Of a stretch of 64,000 nt of DNA, positions 1-9,339 are shown piece after piece. The stretch spans positions 62,001-126,000 of the forward strand of contig NZ_JAJNOR010000001.1 in the NCBI RefSeq assembly GCF_021044755.1. The letters are read 5' to 3'. This DNA is from Lientehia hominis (GTDB lineage Bacteria; Bacillota; Clostridia; Lachnospirales; Lachnospiraceae). Positions within the stretch are counted from its first letter, which is position 1; the number at the start of each line of letters is the position of its first letter. The notes beneath the pieces are model-generated. The model saw only the letters and a program-made list of their open reading frames with translations. It made no database searches and was not told where the DNA came from. The translations under genes and the position numbers were made by a program.

Positions 1-39
1 AAAGCAGATAAGAAATAAATCGAGTATTATGATTCAATA

Positions 40-76
40 GAGCCGGCAGAAACAACTGCCGGCTCTTAGTTTTTGT
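40..76 (+). terminator. Intrinsic terminator of a gene upstream of the window
   Basis: A 10-bp perfect stem (GAGCCGGCAG / CTGCCGGCTC, 40-49 and 56-65) with a 6-nt loop is followed by TTAGTTTTTG. It separates the large GH32 gene from whatever lies upstream. Confidence 0.75.
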
Positions 77-161
77 CATTGGTTCATTACAAAATAAATA
101 ATAAGATTAAGGAAAGAAATTTGGTTAAAGTGTAGAAAATAACAATAAAATCTCAAAATAG

Positions 162-191
162 TTGACGCAAATTAGTGATCGGCTATATAAT
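162..191 (+). promoter_or_regulatory. Promoter of the GH32 fructanase gene
   Basis: TTGACG at 162-167 and TATAAT at 186-191 with 18-bp spacing. This places the transcript start near 198 and leaves about 80 nt of leader before the preferred start codon at 277. No clear catabolite or regulator operator was identified. Confidence 0.6.
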
Positions 192-276
192 CCAAGTAAT
201 TCATGGTTTATATTTTTTACATTTAAAGGTATGATCAATGAAAAAAATCAGGGGAATGGGAAAGAGAGGGGAAGGC

Positions 277-3200
277 ATGAAATCCAAAAAACGGTGGTTT
301 AAGAAGAGTGCAGCCATGTTTCTGGCTCTTTGGATGGCAGCGGTTAATTTACTGCTCGCATTTCCGGTTCAGGCGGCGCTTGACGAAATGGATGCAGGAC
401 AGTGGAACACGGATCTGGAGGGGGTTCAGGCGGTTGGTTCCGAACTTACTTATGTGGACGGAGGCCTTTTGGTAGAAGGCGGCGGTGACGCGGCGGCAAT
501 GACATCAGTTAAAAAAGAAGGGGATTTTATTTTTGAGACAGATGTGACATTCCGAAGCGGTTATGTAGCCAATCTGATTTTCGGCTCTGAGCTCAGTAAT
601 TTAGGTGCAGAGCATCCACTGGAAAATTCTGTCGTGTTCAAACTGGACAGAAGAAAAGAACGAAAGAATGAGACAAAGCTCTTTTATTACAGTTTTGAGA
701 AGGGGTTTCCCGAGATTGGAACAAACAATGGGAGGGCGTTTGAATATGAAAAAGATACTTATCACCTAAAAGCCGTTGTAAAGGACAACTTGTGTACCTG
801 TTATGTAGATGATGTTTTAGTTGCTTCCGGCAATATTTCAGAATACTATAAGTTGGGATATATTGGCGTAGCAACAGCAGAAGGCAGTTCTGCCGTTTTC
901 CAGAATACATACTTCAAGCAGGAAGCAGAAGGAGAAAAGGAAGATACCTGGAAAACAAACCTGGAAGGCAGACATGTCGTAGATGCCAAATCTGATTTTA
1001 CAGAGGACGGTATCTGGATGACTCCGGATAAAGACAATGGCAAGAGAGACGCTATGGTAATCAGCGATACCATGTCAAACGGCAGCTTCGTCTATGAAAC
1101 TGATGTTTTCTTCAAGGACGGCGAGGTGGCGGACTTGATATTTGGCGCGCAGAATACTGACAAGCAGGAAGTTTCCTGTCTGTTCAAATTTAACCGGAAC
1201 AATCCGGCTGAGACGAAAATGTTCGCTTATGGTTATGGATTCCCTACATTTGCGCCGAACTGTGGAAGCTTCGATCTGGGAAAAGAAAACTATCATCTTA
1301 AACTGGTGGTAAATGTAAATAAAAACTTCTGTATGGGGTATGTCGACGATGTGCTGGTTTGTGCCGGAGAACTTCCGGATTGGTATGAAGACGGCCATTT
1401 TGGCATAGGTACTTCGGAAGAAAATGGTACATATGGCAGCGTTGTATTCCAGAATACTTATTTCCGTGAGGGAAAGGAGGTCTTATGGAATACTAATCTT
1501 GAGGGTATTACCCCCATCAAGGCAGATTTTGAGTATACTGATGACGGCTATAAACTTATCTATGCCAATATCCCGGGAGAAAATGACGCCTTTGCAGGCA
1601 GTTCCACTCTTTCCGGCGAACGATTTAAATTTGAATCGGATGTTATTTTCCAGGATGGCAATGTAGCAAACCTGATTATCGGAGCGCCCAGCGCAGATTC
1701 GTTAGAAGATGGCTTTGTATTTAAATTAGACCGCAGTAATCCTCGGGAGACAAAGGTTTTTTGCTACGGTCATGGCTGGTCTCTTGTATGCGAAAATACG
1801 AATGAGTCTCTGTATGAGCTTGGCAAGGACAGTTATAATATGAGGGCTGAAGTAGACGGTAATTTATGCAGTCTGTATATTGACGGTGAGCTGGCATGTA
1901 CAGGCGCACTGAAGGATTGGTATAATCCCGGTTATTTGGCTGTCGGCGCAGGGGAACATTCTACTGTTACTTTCCAAAATACTTATGTATCGAAGCTGAA
2001 GACAGAACAGGGCGGTTCTGAGAGCTGGAATACCAGTATGAATAAGGATGGTATGACAGCCATTGGCAATGTCATTACTTATGATGAGTACGGCCTTCGC
2101 GTAAATGCTGGCGGCGAATCTTATCTGATGAGTGATGTTTACATGGGCCCGGATGATTCCTTTGTTTATGAAACTGACGTAAAGTATGTGAACGGAGACT
2201 GCCTGGGGCTTATGTTTGGAGCAAAGAATCCGGATGCCAAAGATGATGCTTATGTCTTTTATATGAACCGCACCGGCGGCGGCGGAAACTGGTGGAACAA
2301 AGATACCAGATTCTGGAAGTTTAATACTGGCGCAGGGGATACTTTCTTCAGCGATGATCATTCCGGCAGTTTGACAGAAACGGATTTGTTTGAGATTAAT
2401 AAGGAAGATTATCATTTAAAAATAGAAATAAATAGTGACTATTTCTGGGCGTACATTGATGGAAAGCTGGTTCATCAGTTCTATTTGCCGGGATATCAGG
2501 GCGGTTACCTGGGGATGCGTATCGATGGTACCGCATATTTCCAGAACACGATGGTTACAAAGACAGAAACTAGAGAATTAGCGGAAATTACGGATGTGCG
2601 TGTGGAAGGAAGTAGGCTGACGCCGGAGTTCAGCAGGCTGGATACGGATTATAGTGTGCTGGCGGTTGATCATACTCAGAAAACGGCAAAAATTGCCGCT
2701 GAATTTACGGGCGAAGATGTAACACTGACCATCAATGGGAAAGAGGCGGAGAATGGTGTATACGTGGATGTACCTCTGGAGGTGGGGAAGCAAATCATCC
2801 CTGTCAAGCTGGTGGATAATATAAAAAAAACTGAGTTTAATGTAACCGTGTCCATTTACAGAAAGGAAAGTCCTGAAAAATTTATGACGGAATCCTGGAG
2901 GGACCAGTATCATTTCTCTCCTCTAGAGGGCTGGATCAACGATCCCAACGGTCTGATTTATTATAATAACCAGTGGCATCTGTTTTATCAGTATATTCCG
3001 TTAACGACGATCCATGATGATTACGCGAAGCACTGGGGACACGCTGTATCCGATGATTTGGTGCACTGGGAAGAGGTCCCTGTAGCTTTGGCTCCAGACG
3101 AGCTTGGTTCTATTTGGTCCGGCAGTACCGTGGATGATCCCGAGAACAAATCCGGTCTTTTTGATGGCCCCAGTACGAATAACCTGCTGGCGTTCTTTAC

Positions 3201-5745
3201 TCATATGAACGGCGGACAGAGTCAAAGCATCGCGTACTCCGAGGACGGCGGCCTTACCTGGACAAAGTATGATAAGAACCCGATTTTAACGGTAGAGAAG
3301 AATGATCCGCTCCGTGACGGCGCATTCCGAGATCCCAATGTATTTTGGTGTGAACAGGCAGATAAATATCTGATGGTAGTGGCCGGCGGTCCCCTTCGTA
3401 TTTATTCTTCCGATAATCTTTTAGACTGGACCTTTGAGAGCGCTTATGGCGGAAATGCAGCGTACCGTCCCTCTGGTGTAGGGGAAATACATTCCGAATG
3501 TCCCGATTTATTCCCTCTGCCGGTAGACGGTAACAAAAATAACATCAAGTGGGTCTATACCGGGGCCGGAGAGTGGTATATCATCGGTGACCTGGAGCAG
3601 AGAAAAGTGGATGGAAAGCTGAGCTGGTGCTTCGTGCCGGACGAATCTGGAAGCAGAAGGCTGACCATTCCCGGAACGGATTCTTATGCGGCAGTAAGTT
3701 TCAAGAAAGGCCCGGAGGGCCGTGTGGTCATGGTAGGATGGATGGCAAGCTGGGGAAGGATTTTCAACGCGCCTACAGAAGGCTGGAACGGTACCTATAC
3801 TCTGTGCTACGATATATCTTTAAAAACGACGTCCGAAGGTATCCGTCTGTATCAGGAGCCTGTAAAAGAATATGAACAGCTAAGACAAAAGCCTATTTTT
3901 GAAGAAGAAGATGTTATAATTGAAGCGGACGGCGCTAACATTCTGGAAGGCTGCCGCAGCGACCAATTTGAGCTGGTGGCACATTTGAAGCCGGAAGACA
4001 GCGTAACAGAAGTTGGCTTTAAACTGTTACAGGGAACTGACCAGGAAATGATCGTGAAATACAACCCTCAGACCGGCGTCCTTACTCTGGACAGCAGCAA
4101 AGCATCGGCTGCCGGAGGAGGAAGCTTTAATGGAATCTATAATTATAATCTTCGTAAGAATGATGATGGCTCTGTTGATTTAAGTATCTTTGTGGATAAG
4201 GGTTCCATCGAAGTAATCCCAAACCACGGACAGGTTTACGGCTCCGTTCTTGTATTTCCTAACTATGCAGGAATCGGTATGGAAGCTTTTTCGACAGGCG
4301 GCAATACCGCAGGCAGTCTGGTAATTTATCCACTAACCGGTATCTGGAGAGAGGAAGCTTCTGGAGAAACAACTCCTGTAGAGATTTATCTCAGCGCGGA
4401 GGAAGGAAAGACCATTACAACAGGAGAAGAATTCACGATATATTCCAGAGTGGCTCCTGATACGGCTTCCCAGGCGGTGGACTGGACTGTGGAAGATCTC
4501 AGCAGTGCAGTGGAGATCGCAGCGCAGGATGATGTTTCCATTACCCTTAAGGCGGTATCGGTCGGTACTTTTACAGTGACGGCGGTAACGAAAGATGGAA
4601 GCTTAACAAAATCTGTAAATATAAATATCATGGAAAACCCTTTCCGCACGAACATCACAGGCTGGAGTGTTTCTGGAAGTGGAAACTGGACACTGGTTCC
4701 GGAAGGCTATCAGGGGGTCAGCACCGGAGGCGATGTATTTGCAATCGGTAAAGAGACGTTTGAAGATGGCTTTAAGCTTGAGTTTGACGTGACCGTGCTG
4801 GAGGGTACCGCGTTTGGTGTTGTCTTTAACGCAGGAGACAATCCGGGCGGCAGCTCTTATATGGTGAACTTTGACTTTGGTACCGATAATATGGGACAGC
4901 AGTTCCGCTGGACTGAGTTTCCTTACAGAGGCGATGCAAGCAATCATGCAATCGCGAAATTTGATGATACCTTCCGACCAGAGATTGGCAAGAAACATCA
5001 TATTGAAATGAGCTATGTGGACGGAAAACTGACCTATATCATGGATGGTCATACTATTTTTGACGGTGTAAAAGAGAAAAACGCGACTTATTCCGGAGGC
5101 CATGTCGGCGTAATCGGTTTCAAGAGCACATCCGTCATAAATGATTTCTATGTAACAGGTGTATCCAGACTTAAAGATTTAAGCGTTTCCTCTGGCACTT
5201 TGTCACCTGCGTTTGATCCTTCGGTTTTGGAATATGAAGTGACAGTAGAGAATGCGGTGGAAAAGATTCAGGTGATACCTGTGAGTGATGCTGGTGTGGA
5301 AATCCTGGTAAATGGAGAAGTAGTGGCAAATGGCGCAGCTTCTGATGAAATAGCTCTTGCGGCAGGTGAGAATACGATTACGGTGGCTACAAAGTCCTGG
5401 GATGGAGAAACAGTCTATACGATTTCTGTAACCAGGGAAGAGAAGGCAACAGATCCAACAGACCCTTCAGATCCAACAGACCCTACGGATCCGGCAAAGC
5501 CTACGGAACCGACAAAACCTACAGATCCAACAAAGCCGACAGATCCAGCAAAACCTACAGATTCAACAAAGCCGACAGATTCAACAAAGCCGTCTAGTCC
5601 GTCAAACCCGACAGCAGGCTCGACGAATGGGAAGGGAAACGTACCTACTGGCAATGTGACTGCAATCGTACCGGTGTTTGTTATCATGATGCTCGCGGCA
5701 GCAACTCTTGTGATAGCAGCGTTCAAGAGAAAAAGAAGTAAATAA
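277..5745 (+). CDS. Surface-anchored GH32 fructanase (levanase/inulinase type) with multiple CBM66-like modules
   Basis: Secreted exo-fructanase-type enzyme, 1822 aa from the ATG at 277. That start is preferred over ATG 238 because GGGGAAGG lies just before it. A signal peptide ends near AFPVQA. Modules (residues from 277): four CBM66-like beta-sandwich repeats (about 42-215, 223-402, 403-575, 582-762), each closing with an xFQNT motif; a cadherin-like domain (767-862); GH32 catalytic propeller (877-1192) and its C-terminal sandwich (to 1358); a Big-like domain (1367-1452); a fifth CBM66-like module (1455-1628); a second cadherin-like domain; a PT/K-rich spacer; and a VPTGN sequence, a membrane helix and an RKRSK tail. 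GH32 catalytic residues are present: nucleophile D889 in WINDPNG, D1019 in RDP and acid/base E1074 in EC. CBM66 is known to bind levan, so levan or inulin is the inferred substrate. VPTGN looks like a degenerate sortase signal. No transporter or fructokinase gene is adjacent. Confidence 0.9.
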   Translation: MKSKKRWFKKSAAMFLALWMAAVNLLLAFPVQAALDEMDAGQWNTDLEGVQAVGSELTYVDGGLLVEGGGDAAAMTSVKKEGDFIFETDVTFRSGYVANLIFGSELSNLGAEHPLENSVVFKLDRRKERKNETKLFYYSFEKGFPEIGTNNGRAFEYEKDTYHLKAVVKDNLCTCYVDDVLVASGNISEYYKLGYIGVATAEGSSAVFQNTYFKQEAEGEKEDTWKTNLEGRHVVDAKSDFTEDGIWMTPDKDNGKRDAMVISDTMSNGSFVYETDVFFKDGEVADLIFGAQNTDKQEVSCLFKFNRNNPAETKMFAYGYGFPTFAPNCGSFDLGKENYHLKLVVNVNKNFCMGYVDDVLVCAGELPDWYEDGHFGIGTSEENGTYGSVVFQNTYFREGKEVLWNTNLEGITPIKADFEYTDDGYKLIYANIPGENDAFAGSSTLSGERFKFESDVIFQDGNVANLIIGAPSADSLEDGFVFKLDRSNPRETKVFCYGHGWSLVCENTNESLYELGKDSYNMRAEVDGNLCSLYIDGELACTGALKDWYNPGYLAVGAGEHSTVTFQNTYVSKLKTEQGGSESWNTSMNKDGMTAIGNVITYDEYGLRVNAGGESYLMSDVYMGPDDSFVYETDVKYVNGDCLGLMFGAKNPDAKDDAYVFYMNRTGGGGNWWNKDTRFWKFNTGAGDTFFSDDHSGSLTETDLFEINKEDYHLKIEINSDYFWAYIDGKLVHQFYLPGYQGGYLGMRIDGTAYFQNTMVTKTETRELAEITDVRVEGSRLTPEFSRLDTDYSVLAVDHTQKTAKIAAEFTGEDVTLTINGKEAENGVYVDVPLEVGKQIIPVKLVDNIKKTEFNVTVSIYRKESPEKFMTESWRDQYHFSPLEGWINDPNGLIYYNNQWHLFYQYIPLTTIHDDYAKHWGHAVSDDLVHWEEVPVALAPDELGSIWSGSTVDDPENKSGLFDGPSTNNLLAFFTHMNGGQSQSIAYSEDGGLTWTKYDKNPILTVEKNDPLRDGAFRDPNVFWCEQADKYLMVVAGGPLRIYSSDNLLDWTFESAYGGNAAYRPSGVGEIHSECPDLFPLPVDGNKNNIKWVYTGAGEWYIIGDLEQRKVDGKLSWCFVPDESGSRRLTIPGTDSYAAVSFKKGPEGRVVMVGWMASWGRIFNAPTEGWNGTYTLCYDISLKTTSEGIRLYQEPVKEYEQLRQKPIFEEEDVIIEADGANILEGCRSDQFELVAHLKPEDSVTEVGFKLLQGTDQEMIVKYNPQTGVLTLDSSKASAAGGGSFNGIYNYNLRKNDDGSVDLSIFVDKGSIEVIPNHGQVYGSVLVFPNYAGIGMEAFSTGGNTAGSLVIYPLTGIWREEASGETTPVEIYLSAEEGKTITTGEEFTIYSRVAPDTASQAVDWTVEDLSSAVEIAAQDDVSITLKAVSVGTFTVTAVTKDGSLTKSVNINIMENPFRTNITGWSVSGSGNWTLVPEGYQGVSTGGDVFAIGKETFEDGFKLEFDVTVLEGTAFGVVFNAGDNPGGSSYMVNFDFGTDNMGQQFRWTEFPYRGDASNHAIAKFDDTFRPEIGKKHHIEMSYVDGKLTYIMDGHTIFDGVKEKNATYSGGHVGVIGFKSTSVINDFYVTGVSRLKDLSVSSGTLSPAFDPSVLEYEVTVENAVEKIQVIPVSDAGVEILVNGEVVANGAASDEIALAAGENTITVATKSWDGETVYTISVTREEKATDPTDPSDPTDPTDPAKPTEPTKPTDPTKPTDPAKPTDSTKPTDSTKPSSPSNPTAGSTNGKGNVPTGNVTAIVPVFVIMMLAAATLVIAAFKRKRSK

Positions 5746-5752
5746 ACAATAC

Positions 5753-5797
5753 AAAAAAAGCTCCCCTGCCCTTCAAGATTGTGGGGCAGGGGAGTTA
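5753..5797. terminator. Bidirectional terminator between GH32 gene and glmS
   Basis: An 11-bp perfect stem (CTCCCCTGCCC 5761-5771 with GGGCAGGGGAG 5784-5794). The A7 run at 5753-5759 gives a U-tract on the minus strand, so it fits glmS best. It also closes the GH32 transcript, with a weaker T-tract. Confidence 0.8.
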
Positions 5798-5832
5798 ATG
5801 TACCGAAAGTATTTTTTCTTTGGGTAACGTTT

Positions 5833-7650
5833 TTATTCTACGGTTACAGATTTTGCCAGATTCCTCGGCTTATCCACATTAAGTCCCTTCATATCAGAAG
5901 TATAGTAGGCCAGGAGCTGCAGGATCACGGCAACTGGAAATACCGTAAACCGGTCATGGGGTACCGGAACCGAAAAATGCATGTCGCAGATATCATCGGT
6001 TATTTCCGCATGTTGCTTGGTGATCAGAATAACGAACGCGCCTCTGGCTTTCACCTCTTTGATATTAGAAATTGTCTTTCCATAAATATGGTCCTGAGTG
6101 GCTACTGCAATAACAGGTGTGTTTTCTTCTATCAGAGCGATTGTTCCATGCTTTAATTCTCCTGCCGCATAAGCCTCCGCATGGATATAGGAGATTTCCT
6201 TGAGCTTCAGGGAACCTTCCAGGGAAAACGCATAGTCCAGGCCTCTTCCCACAAAGAAGGCATCCTTTGCCTTCGCCAGGATACTGGCGGCTGTTTTGAG
6301 CTTTGCTTTGTTTTCCAGGATTTTCTGGACTGCCGGTATCGTATCCAGAAGACGGGATACAAACTCACCGGCGTCCTTTTGTGAAAATTTTCCACGGACC
6401 ATCGACATACGGCAGCCGATCAAATAAAGACTTGCCAGCTGTACCATATACGCTTTTGTACTGGCCACAGCGATTTCAGGCCCGGCATGAGTGTAAAACA
6501 CATAGTCACTTTCTCTCGCGATAGTAGAGCCCTTTACATTGACCACGGACAGTACTTTAGCACCGCGTTCTTTGGACAGGTGGAGAGCCGCAAGGGTATC
6601 GATGGTCTCGCCTGACTGGGAAATCACGATCACCAGAGTCCTGGCATCCACCAAAGGATTCTCATAGCGGAATTCAGAAGCGATATTGACAGATACAGGA
6701 ATCTTGATGATCGGTTCGATCAGCGCTTTCCCAACCATTCCCGCATACATGGCGGTCCCGCAGGCTACGATGGCAATTTTGTCGCAGAAGGAAAAGAGCT
6801 CGTCGGGAATCTCGTCTTCAGAAAAATCAGGAATTCCCTCCCGGAGCCGGGGTAAAATCGTATTTCTGAGCGCCTCCGGCTGTTCATGAATCTCTTTCAG
6901 CATATAATGCGGGTAGCCGTTCTTTTTGGCCGCCTCCACGTTCCAGCTCACCTCAAGGATTTCCGGTTCCACCGGGTTCCCATCCAAATCCTGTACAGAT
7001 ATACCATCCTGACGGAGAGTGACGATCTGATATTCCGGAATTACGAAATAGCGGTTTGTATAGGGGATGATAGCTGTGACATCAGAGGCCACAAATGAAC
7101 CGTCCTCCATGTGGGCAGCCACCATAGGACTTATGTTCCGGACACAGAATATCTGATCGTGAATATCCTCAAACATGATGCAGAACGCGTAAGAGCCTGA
7201 GATTTCACGAATGGTTTTCCGGATAGCGTCGTAAGGGTCTCCTTTATAATAATGATCAAGGAGTTTTGCAGCCACTTCCGTATCGGTTTCTGATACCAAA
7301 GAATCCCGGAACCCGAAACGATCGATCAGATTGTGATAATTTTCTATGATACCGTTGTGAATCAAAGTAATCCTGCCGGCAATATGGGGATGGGCATTGA
7401 CATCATTTACTCCTCCATGGGTAGCCCATCTGGTATGGCCGATGCCGCAGTGGGATTCAATATCCACAGCAGTACACGCGTCCTTTAACGTAGCTACGGG
7501 TCCGGCTTTTTTCATCAGAAAACGGTCATTTCCACTGGACAAAAGCGCAACTCCGGCACTGTCATATCCTCGGTATTCCAGCTGCTCTAGCCCCTCCAGT
7601 AAGACAGTCAGGGCATCCAGGCGCCCCGTATAGCCAATTATTCCGCACAT
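5833..7650 (-). CDS. glmS: Glutamine--fructose-6-phosphate aminotransferase (isomerizing)
   Basis: GlmS makes glucosamine-6-phosphate from fructose-6-phosphate and glutamine, the first step toward UDP-GlcNAc and peptidoglycan. The 605-aa protein is full length. The N-terminus MCGIIGYTG exposes the Cys nucleophile of the class II glutaminase domain after Met removal, and GHTRWATHG is the glutamine-site signature. Two SIS domains follow, with SQSGETIDT and ASTKAY sugar-phosphate motifs, and it ends with the family tail KPRNLAKSVTVE. The start has the ribosome binding site AAAGGAG. It is monocistronic, bounded by the ribozyme upstream and the strong terminator downstream, so control is expected through glucosamine-6-phosphate-triggered mRNA cleavage. 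Confidence 0.98.
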   Translation of the reverse strand: MCGIIGYTGRLDALTVLLEGLEQLEYRGYDSAGVALLSSGNDRFLMKKAGPVATLKDACTAVDIESHCGIGHTRWATHGGVNDVNAHPHIAGRITLIHNGIIENYHNLIDRFGFRDSLVSETDTEVAAKLLDHYYKGDPYDAIRKTIREISGSYAFCIMFEDIHDQIFCVRNISPMVAAHMEDGSFVASDVTAIIPYTNRYFVIPEYQIVTLRQDGISVQDLDGNPVEPEILEVSWNVEAAKKNGYPHYMLKEIHEQPEALRNTILPRLREGIPDFSEDEIPDELFSFCDKIAIVACGTAMYAGMVGKALIEPIIKIPVSVNIASEFRYENPLVDARTLVIVISQSGETIDTLAALHLSKERGAKVLSVVNVKGSTIARESDYVFYTHAGPEIAVASTKAYMVQLASLYLIGCRMSMVRGKFSQKDAGEFVSRLLDTIPAVQKILENKAKLKTAASILAKAKDAFFVGRGLDYAFSLEGSLKLKEISYIHAEAYAAGELKHGTIALIEENTPVIAVATQDHIYGKTISNIKEVKARGAFVILITKQHAEITDDICDMHFSVPVPHDRFTVFPVAVILQLLAYYTSDMKGLNVDKPRNLAKSVTVE

Positions 7651-7689
7651 AAATTAGTCTCCTTTATAATTCCAAATGTATGTAGTTTT

Positions 7690-7841
7690 TGTATGATGAG
7701 TCCCTGATCATATTGAATTTGTTTTGCCGTCACCGGCATATTTGCCAATATGTACACGCACAGGTAGCATGGAAGAGTACCCGCCGAATTTTCGATAATC
7801 TCTTCTCCTCGTCACCCTCAAAAAACGGAGGGGCATGGCGC
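7690..7841 (-). ncRNA. glmS ribozyme (glucosamine-6-phosphate-responsive self-cleaving leader)
   Basis: Read on the minus strand, the leader has A|GCGCC with the cleavage bond expected between 7842 and 7841. A P1 hairpin follows (CCCTC / GAGGG). Next comes the conserved core GACGAGG, TTATCGAAAATTCGGCGGGT and CTCTTCC, then P3/P4-like elements ending near 7690, about 40 nt before the glmS start codon. This matches the order and core of the Bacillus glmS ribozyme. The ribozyme explains most of the long untranslated gap between glmS and the divergent reductase gene. Confidence 0.93.
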
Positions 7842-7892
7842 TTTTTCTATGAAGTTTTTTCGCTACGGCCTCCCAACCCATAACTCTTCCCT

Positions 7893-7921
7893 ACTATATC
7901 ATTTTCACCTTTTCCAGTCAA
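7893..7921 (-). promoter_or_regulatory. Promoter of glmS
   Basis: On the minus strand TTGACT (7921-7916) and TATAGT (7898-7893) are separated by 17 bp. Transcription would start near 7886, about 45 nt upstream of the ribozyme cleavage site, as expected for a glmS leader. Confidence 0.7.
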
Positions 7922-7970
7922 GTTACGCATAAAATACGGAGAATTTGCAGAAGAATTTAAATTTTACCCC

Positions 7971-7999
7971 TTGTTTACAGACGTTATACGCCTTATAAT
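7971..7999 (+). promoter_or_regulatory. Promoter of the aldo/keto reductase gene
   Basis: TTGTTT (7971-7976), a 17-bp spacer and TATAAT (7994-7999). It gives a leader of about 65 nt and is divergent from the glmS promoter 50 bp away. Confidence 0.55.
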
Positions 8000-8071
8000 G
8001 GTAAATGAGAATCCTATTCCACAATAAAATGGATACGAGACACTGAAACCAGTTCGAAAGGAGTAACGATC

Positions 8072-9016
8072 ATGAAATACATAGAGGTAGGAAAATCTGG
8101 CGTTAAAGCTTCCAACCTGATCATGGGCTGTATGCGGTTAAAAGGAAAAACACCAGCAGAGGCGGAAAAGCTGATCCGAACGGCTATGGAAGAGGGCATC
8201 AATTATTTTGACCATGCGGACGTTTATGGCAGAACCGGAAAACGCGGAGAATGTGAAGAGATATTCAGCAAGGCGATCAGTCTTTCCAAGCCTTCTGTCC
8301 GGGAGAAAATGATCATCCAAAGCAAGTGCGGGATTGTAAAAAGCGCGACCGGGGCTTATGATTTTTCCAAGGAGCATATCCTGAAGGCCACAGACGGCAT
8401 TTTAAGCCGTTTAAATACAGATTATCTGGATTTCCTCCTGCTTCACCGTCCGGATACTCTTATGGAGCCTGCGGAAGTGACAGAGGCTTTTGAAACCTTA
8501 TTTAAACAGGGCAAGGTACGTCATTTCGGCGTTTCCAATCAGAGACCTCTGCAGGTCAAGCTTCTGCAGAAATATCTTCCCTATAAGCTGGAGGTAAATC
8601 AGCTGCAGCTCAGTATCGTCCACTGTCCGATGATTGATTCCGGCATAGCCGTGAACATGGACATCGAACAGGCTTGTGACAGAGAAGGCTCCATTCTGGA
8701 ATATTCCAGGCTTCATGATATGACGATACAGGCGTGGTCACCGTTTCAGCAGGGTTTTTTCGGCGGGCCGTTCCTGGGAGATCTTGAGAATTATCGAAAA
8801 TTAAACGAAGTGATCGACCGTCTGGCGGCTAAATATGAAGTAGCGAATACAGCAATCGCCGTAGCGTGGATCACCAGACATCCGGCCAATATACAGGTAA
8901 TCCTAGGTACCACAAATATACAGAGAATGAAGGATGCGTGCAGGGGCTCTGAGATTTCTCTGACCAGAGACGAGTGGTATGAAGTCTATCAGGCGGCCGG
9001 AAAGAAGCTGCCGTAA
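8072..9016 (+). CDS. Aldo/keto reductase family oxidoreductase
   Basis: NAD(P)H-dependent carbonyl reductase of the AKR superfamily (TIM barrel), cytosolic, 314 aa. The start has AAAGGAG in front. The catalytic tetrad can be read as D47 (FDHAD), Y52 (VYG), K85 (QSKCG) and H125 (LLHRP). The C-terminal LGTTN motif fits the cofactor-phosphate pocket of this family. The closest known group is the YdhF/Tas-like set of bacterial AKRs, whose physiological substrates are mostly unknown. It stands alone between its own promoter and a terminator-like hairpin at 9053-9098. Confidence 0.9.
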   Translation: MKYIEVGKSGVKASNLIMGCMRLKGKTPAEAEKLIRTAMEEGINYFDHADVYGRTGKRGECEEIFSKAISLSKPSVREKMIIQSKCGIVKSATGAYDFSKEHILKATDGILSRLNTDYLDFLLLHRPDTLMEPAEVTEAFETLFKQGKVRHFGVSNQRPLQVKLLQKYLPYKLEVNQLQLSIVHCPMIDSGIAVNMDIEQACDREGSILEYSRLHDMTIQAWSPFQQGFFGGPFLGDLENYRKLNEVIDRLAAKYEVANTAIAVAWITRHPANIQVILGTTNIQRMKDACRGSEISLTRDEWYEVYQAAGKKLP

Positions 9017-9052
9017 ATACACAATTGAAAATAAGAGTAACATAGTGGAAGC

Positions 9053-9098
9053 AAAGGCACAGAGACAGTCGGCATGGATTGACGGTTTCTGTGCCTTT
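9053..9098 (+). terminator. Terminator-like inverted repeat after the aldo/keto reductase gene
   Basis: An 11-bp perfect inverted repeat (AAAGGCACAGA 9053-9063 with TCTGTGCCTTT 9088-9098) lies 37 bp after the stop codon. Its T-tract is weak, and a -35 box (TTGACG 9079-9084) for the next gene sits in its loop. Confidence 0.5.
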
Positions 9099-9152
9099 AT
9101 GATATAATCTCATTATATCTATTCGTTAAAGTTGAGTTTAGCGAATAGATAT
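9079..9152 (+). promoter_or_regulatory. Promoter with nested palindromes upstream of the TtcA-like gene
   Basis: TTGACG (9079-9084), 18 bp, TATAAT (9103-9108). The -10 box lies inside a perfect palindrome, GATATAAT-CTC-ATTATATC (9101-9119). The predicted start (about 9115) opens a second inverted repeat, ATATCTATTCG (9115-9125) with CGAATAGATAT (9142-9152). This one extends inward through a T-G pair and TAAA/TTTA to a 6-nt loop. The first could be an operator and the second a 5' mRNA stem-loop. The remaining 190 nt before the gene show no known riboswitch. Confidence 0.5.
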
Positions 9153-9339
9153 GGATATCGAGGAATACTATTCTTCCGGTCCATTCCCTTAGGTTATCCC
9201 GTACCTTTAAATCATTTTCTGAATGGCTCCGGATGCTATTGATTAGTGCTCTCGTCTTGTGATAAAATATTAATTTAACTGGTAATCCATATTTATTGTT
9301 ACCCGCAAAAAATTCTATGAAGGATAAAGGAACGATGAC

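Noticed and set aside
5446..5625. Short direct repeats that might be a CRISPR-like array
   Set aside because: They are in-frame codon repeats of a PT-rich protein linker, with no spacers and no cas genes.
5415..5726. A minus-strand frame with repeated Gly-Phe-Val-Gly-Ser units
   Set aside because: It is the reverse reading of the PT/K repeat spacer of the GH32 protein.
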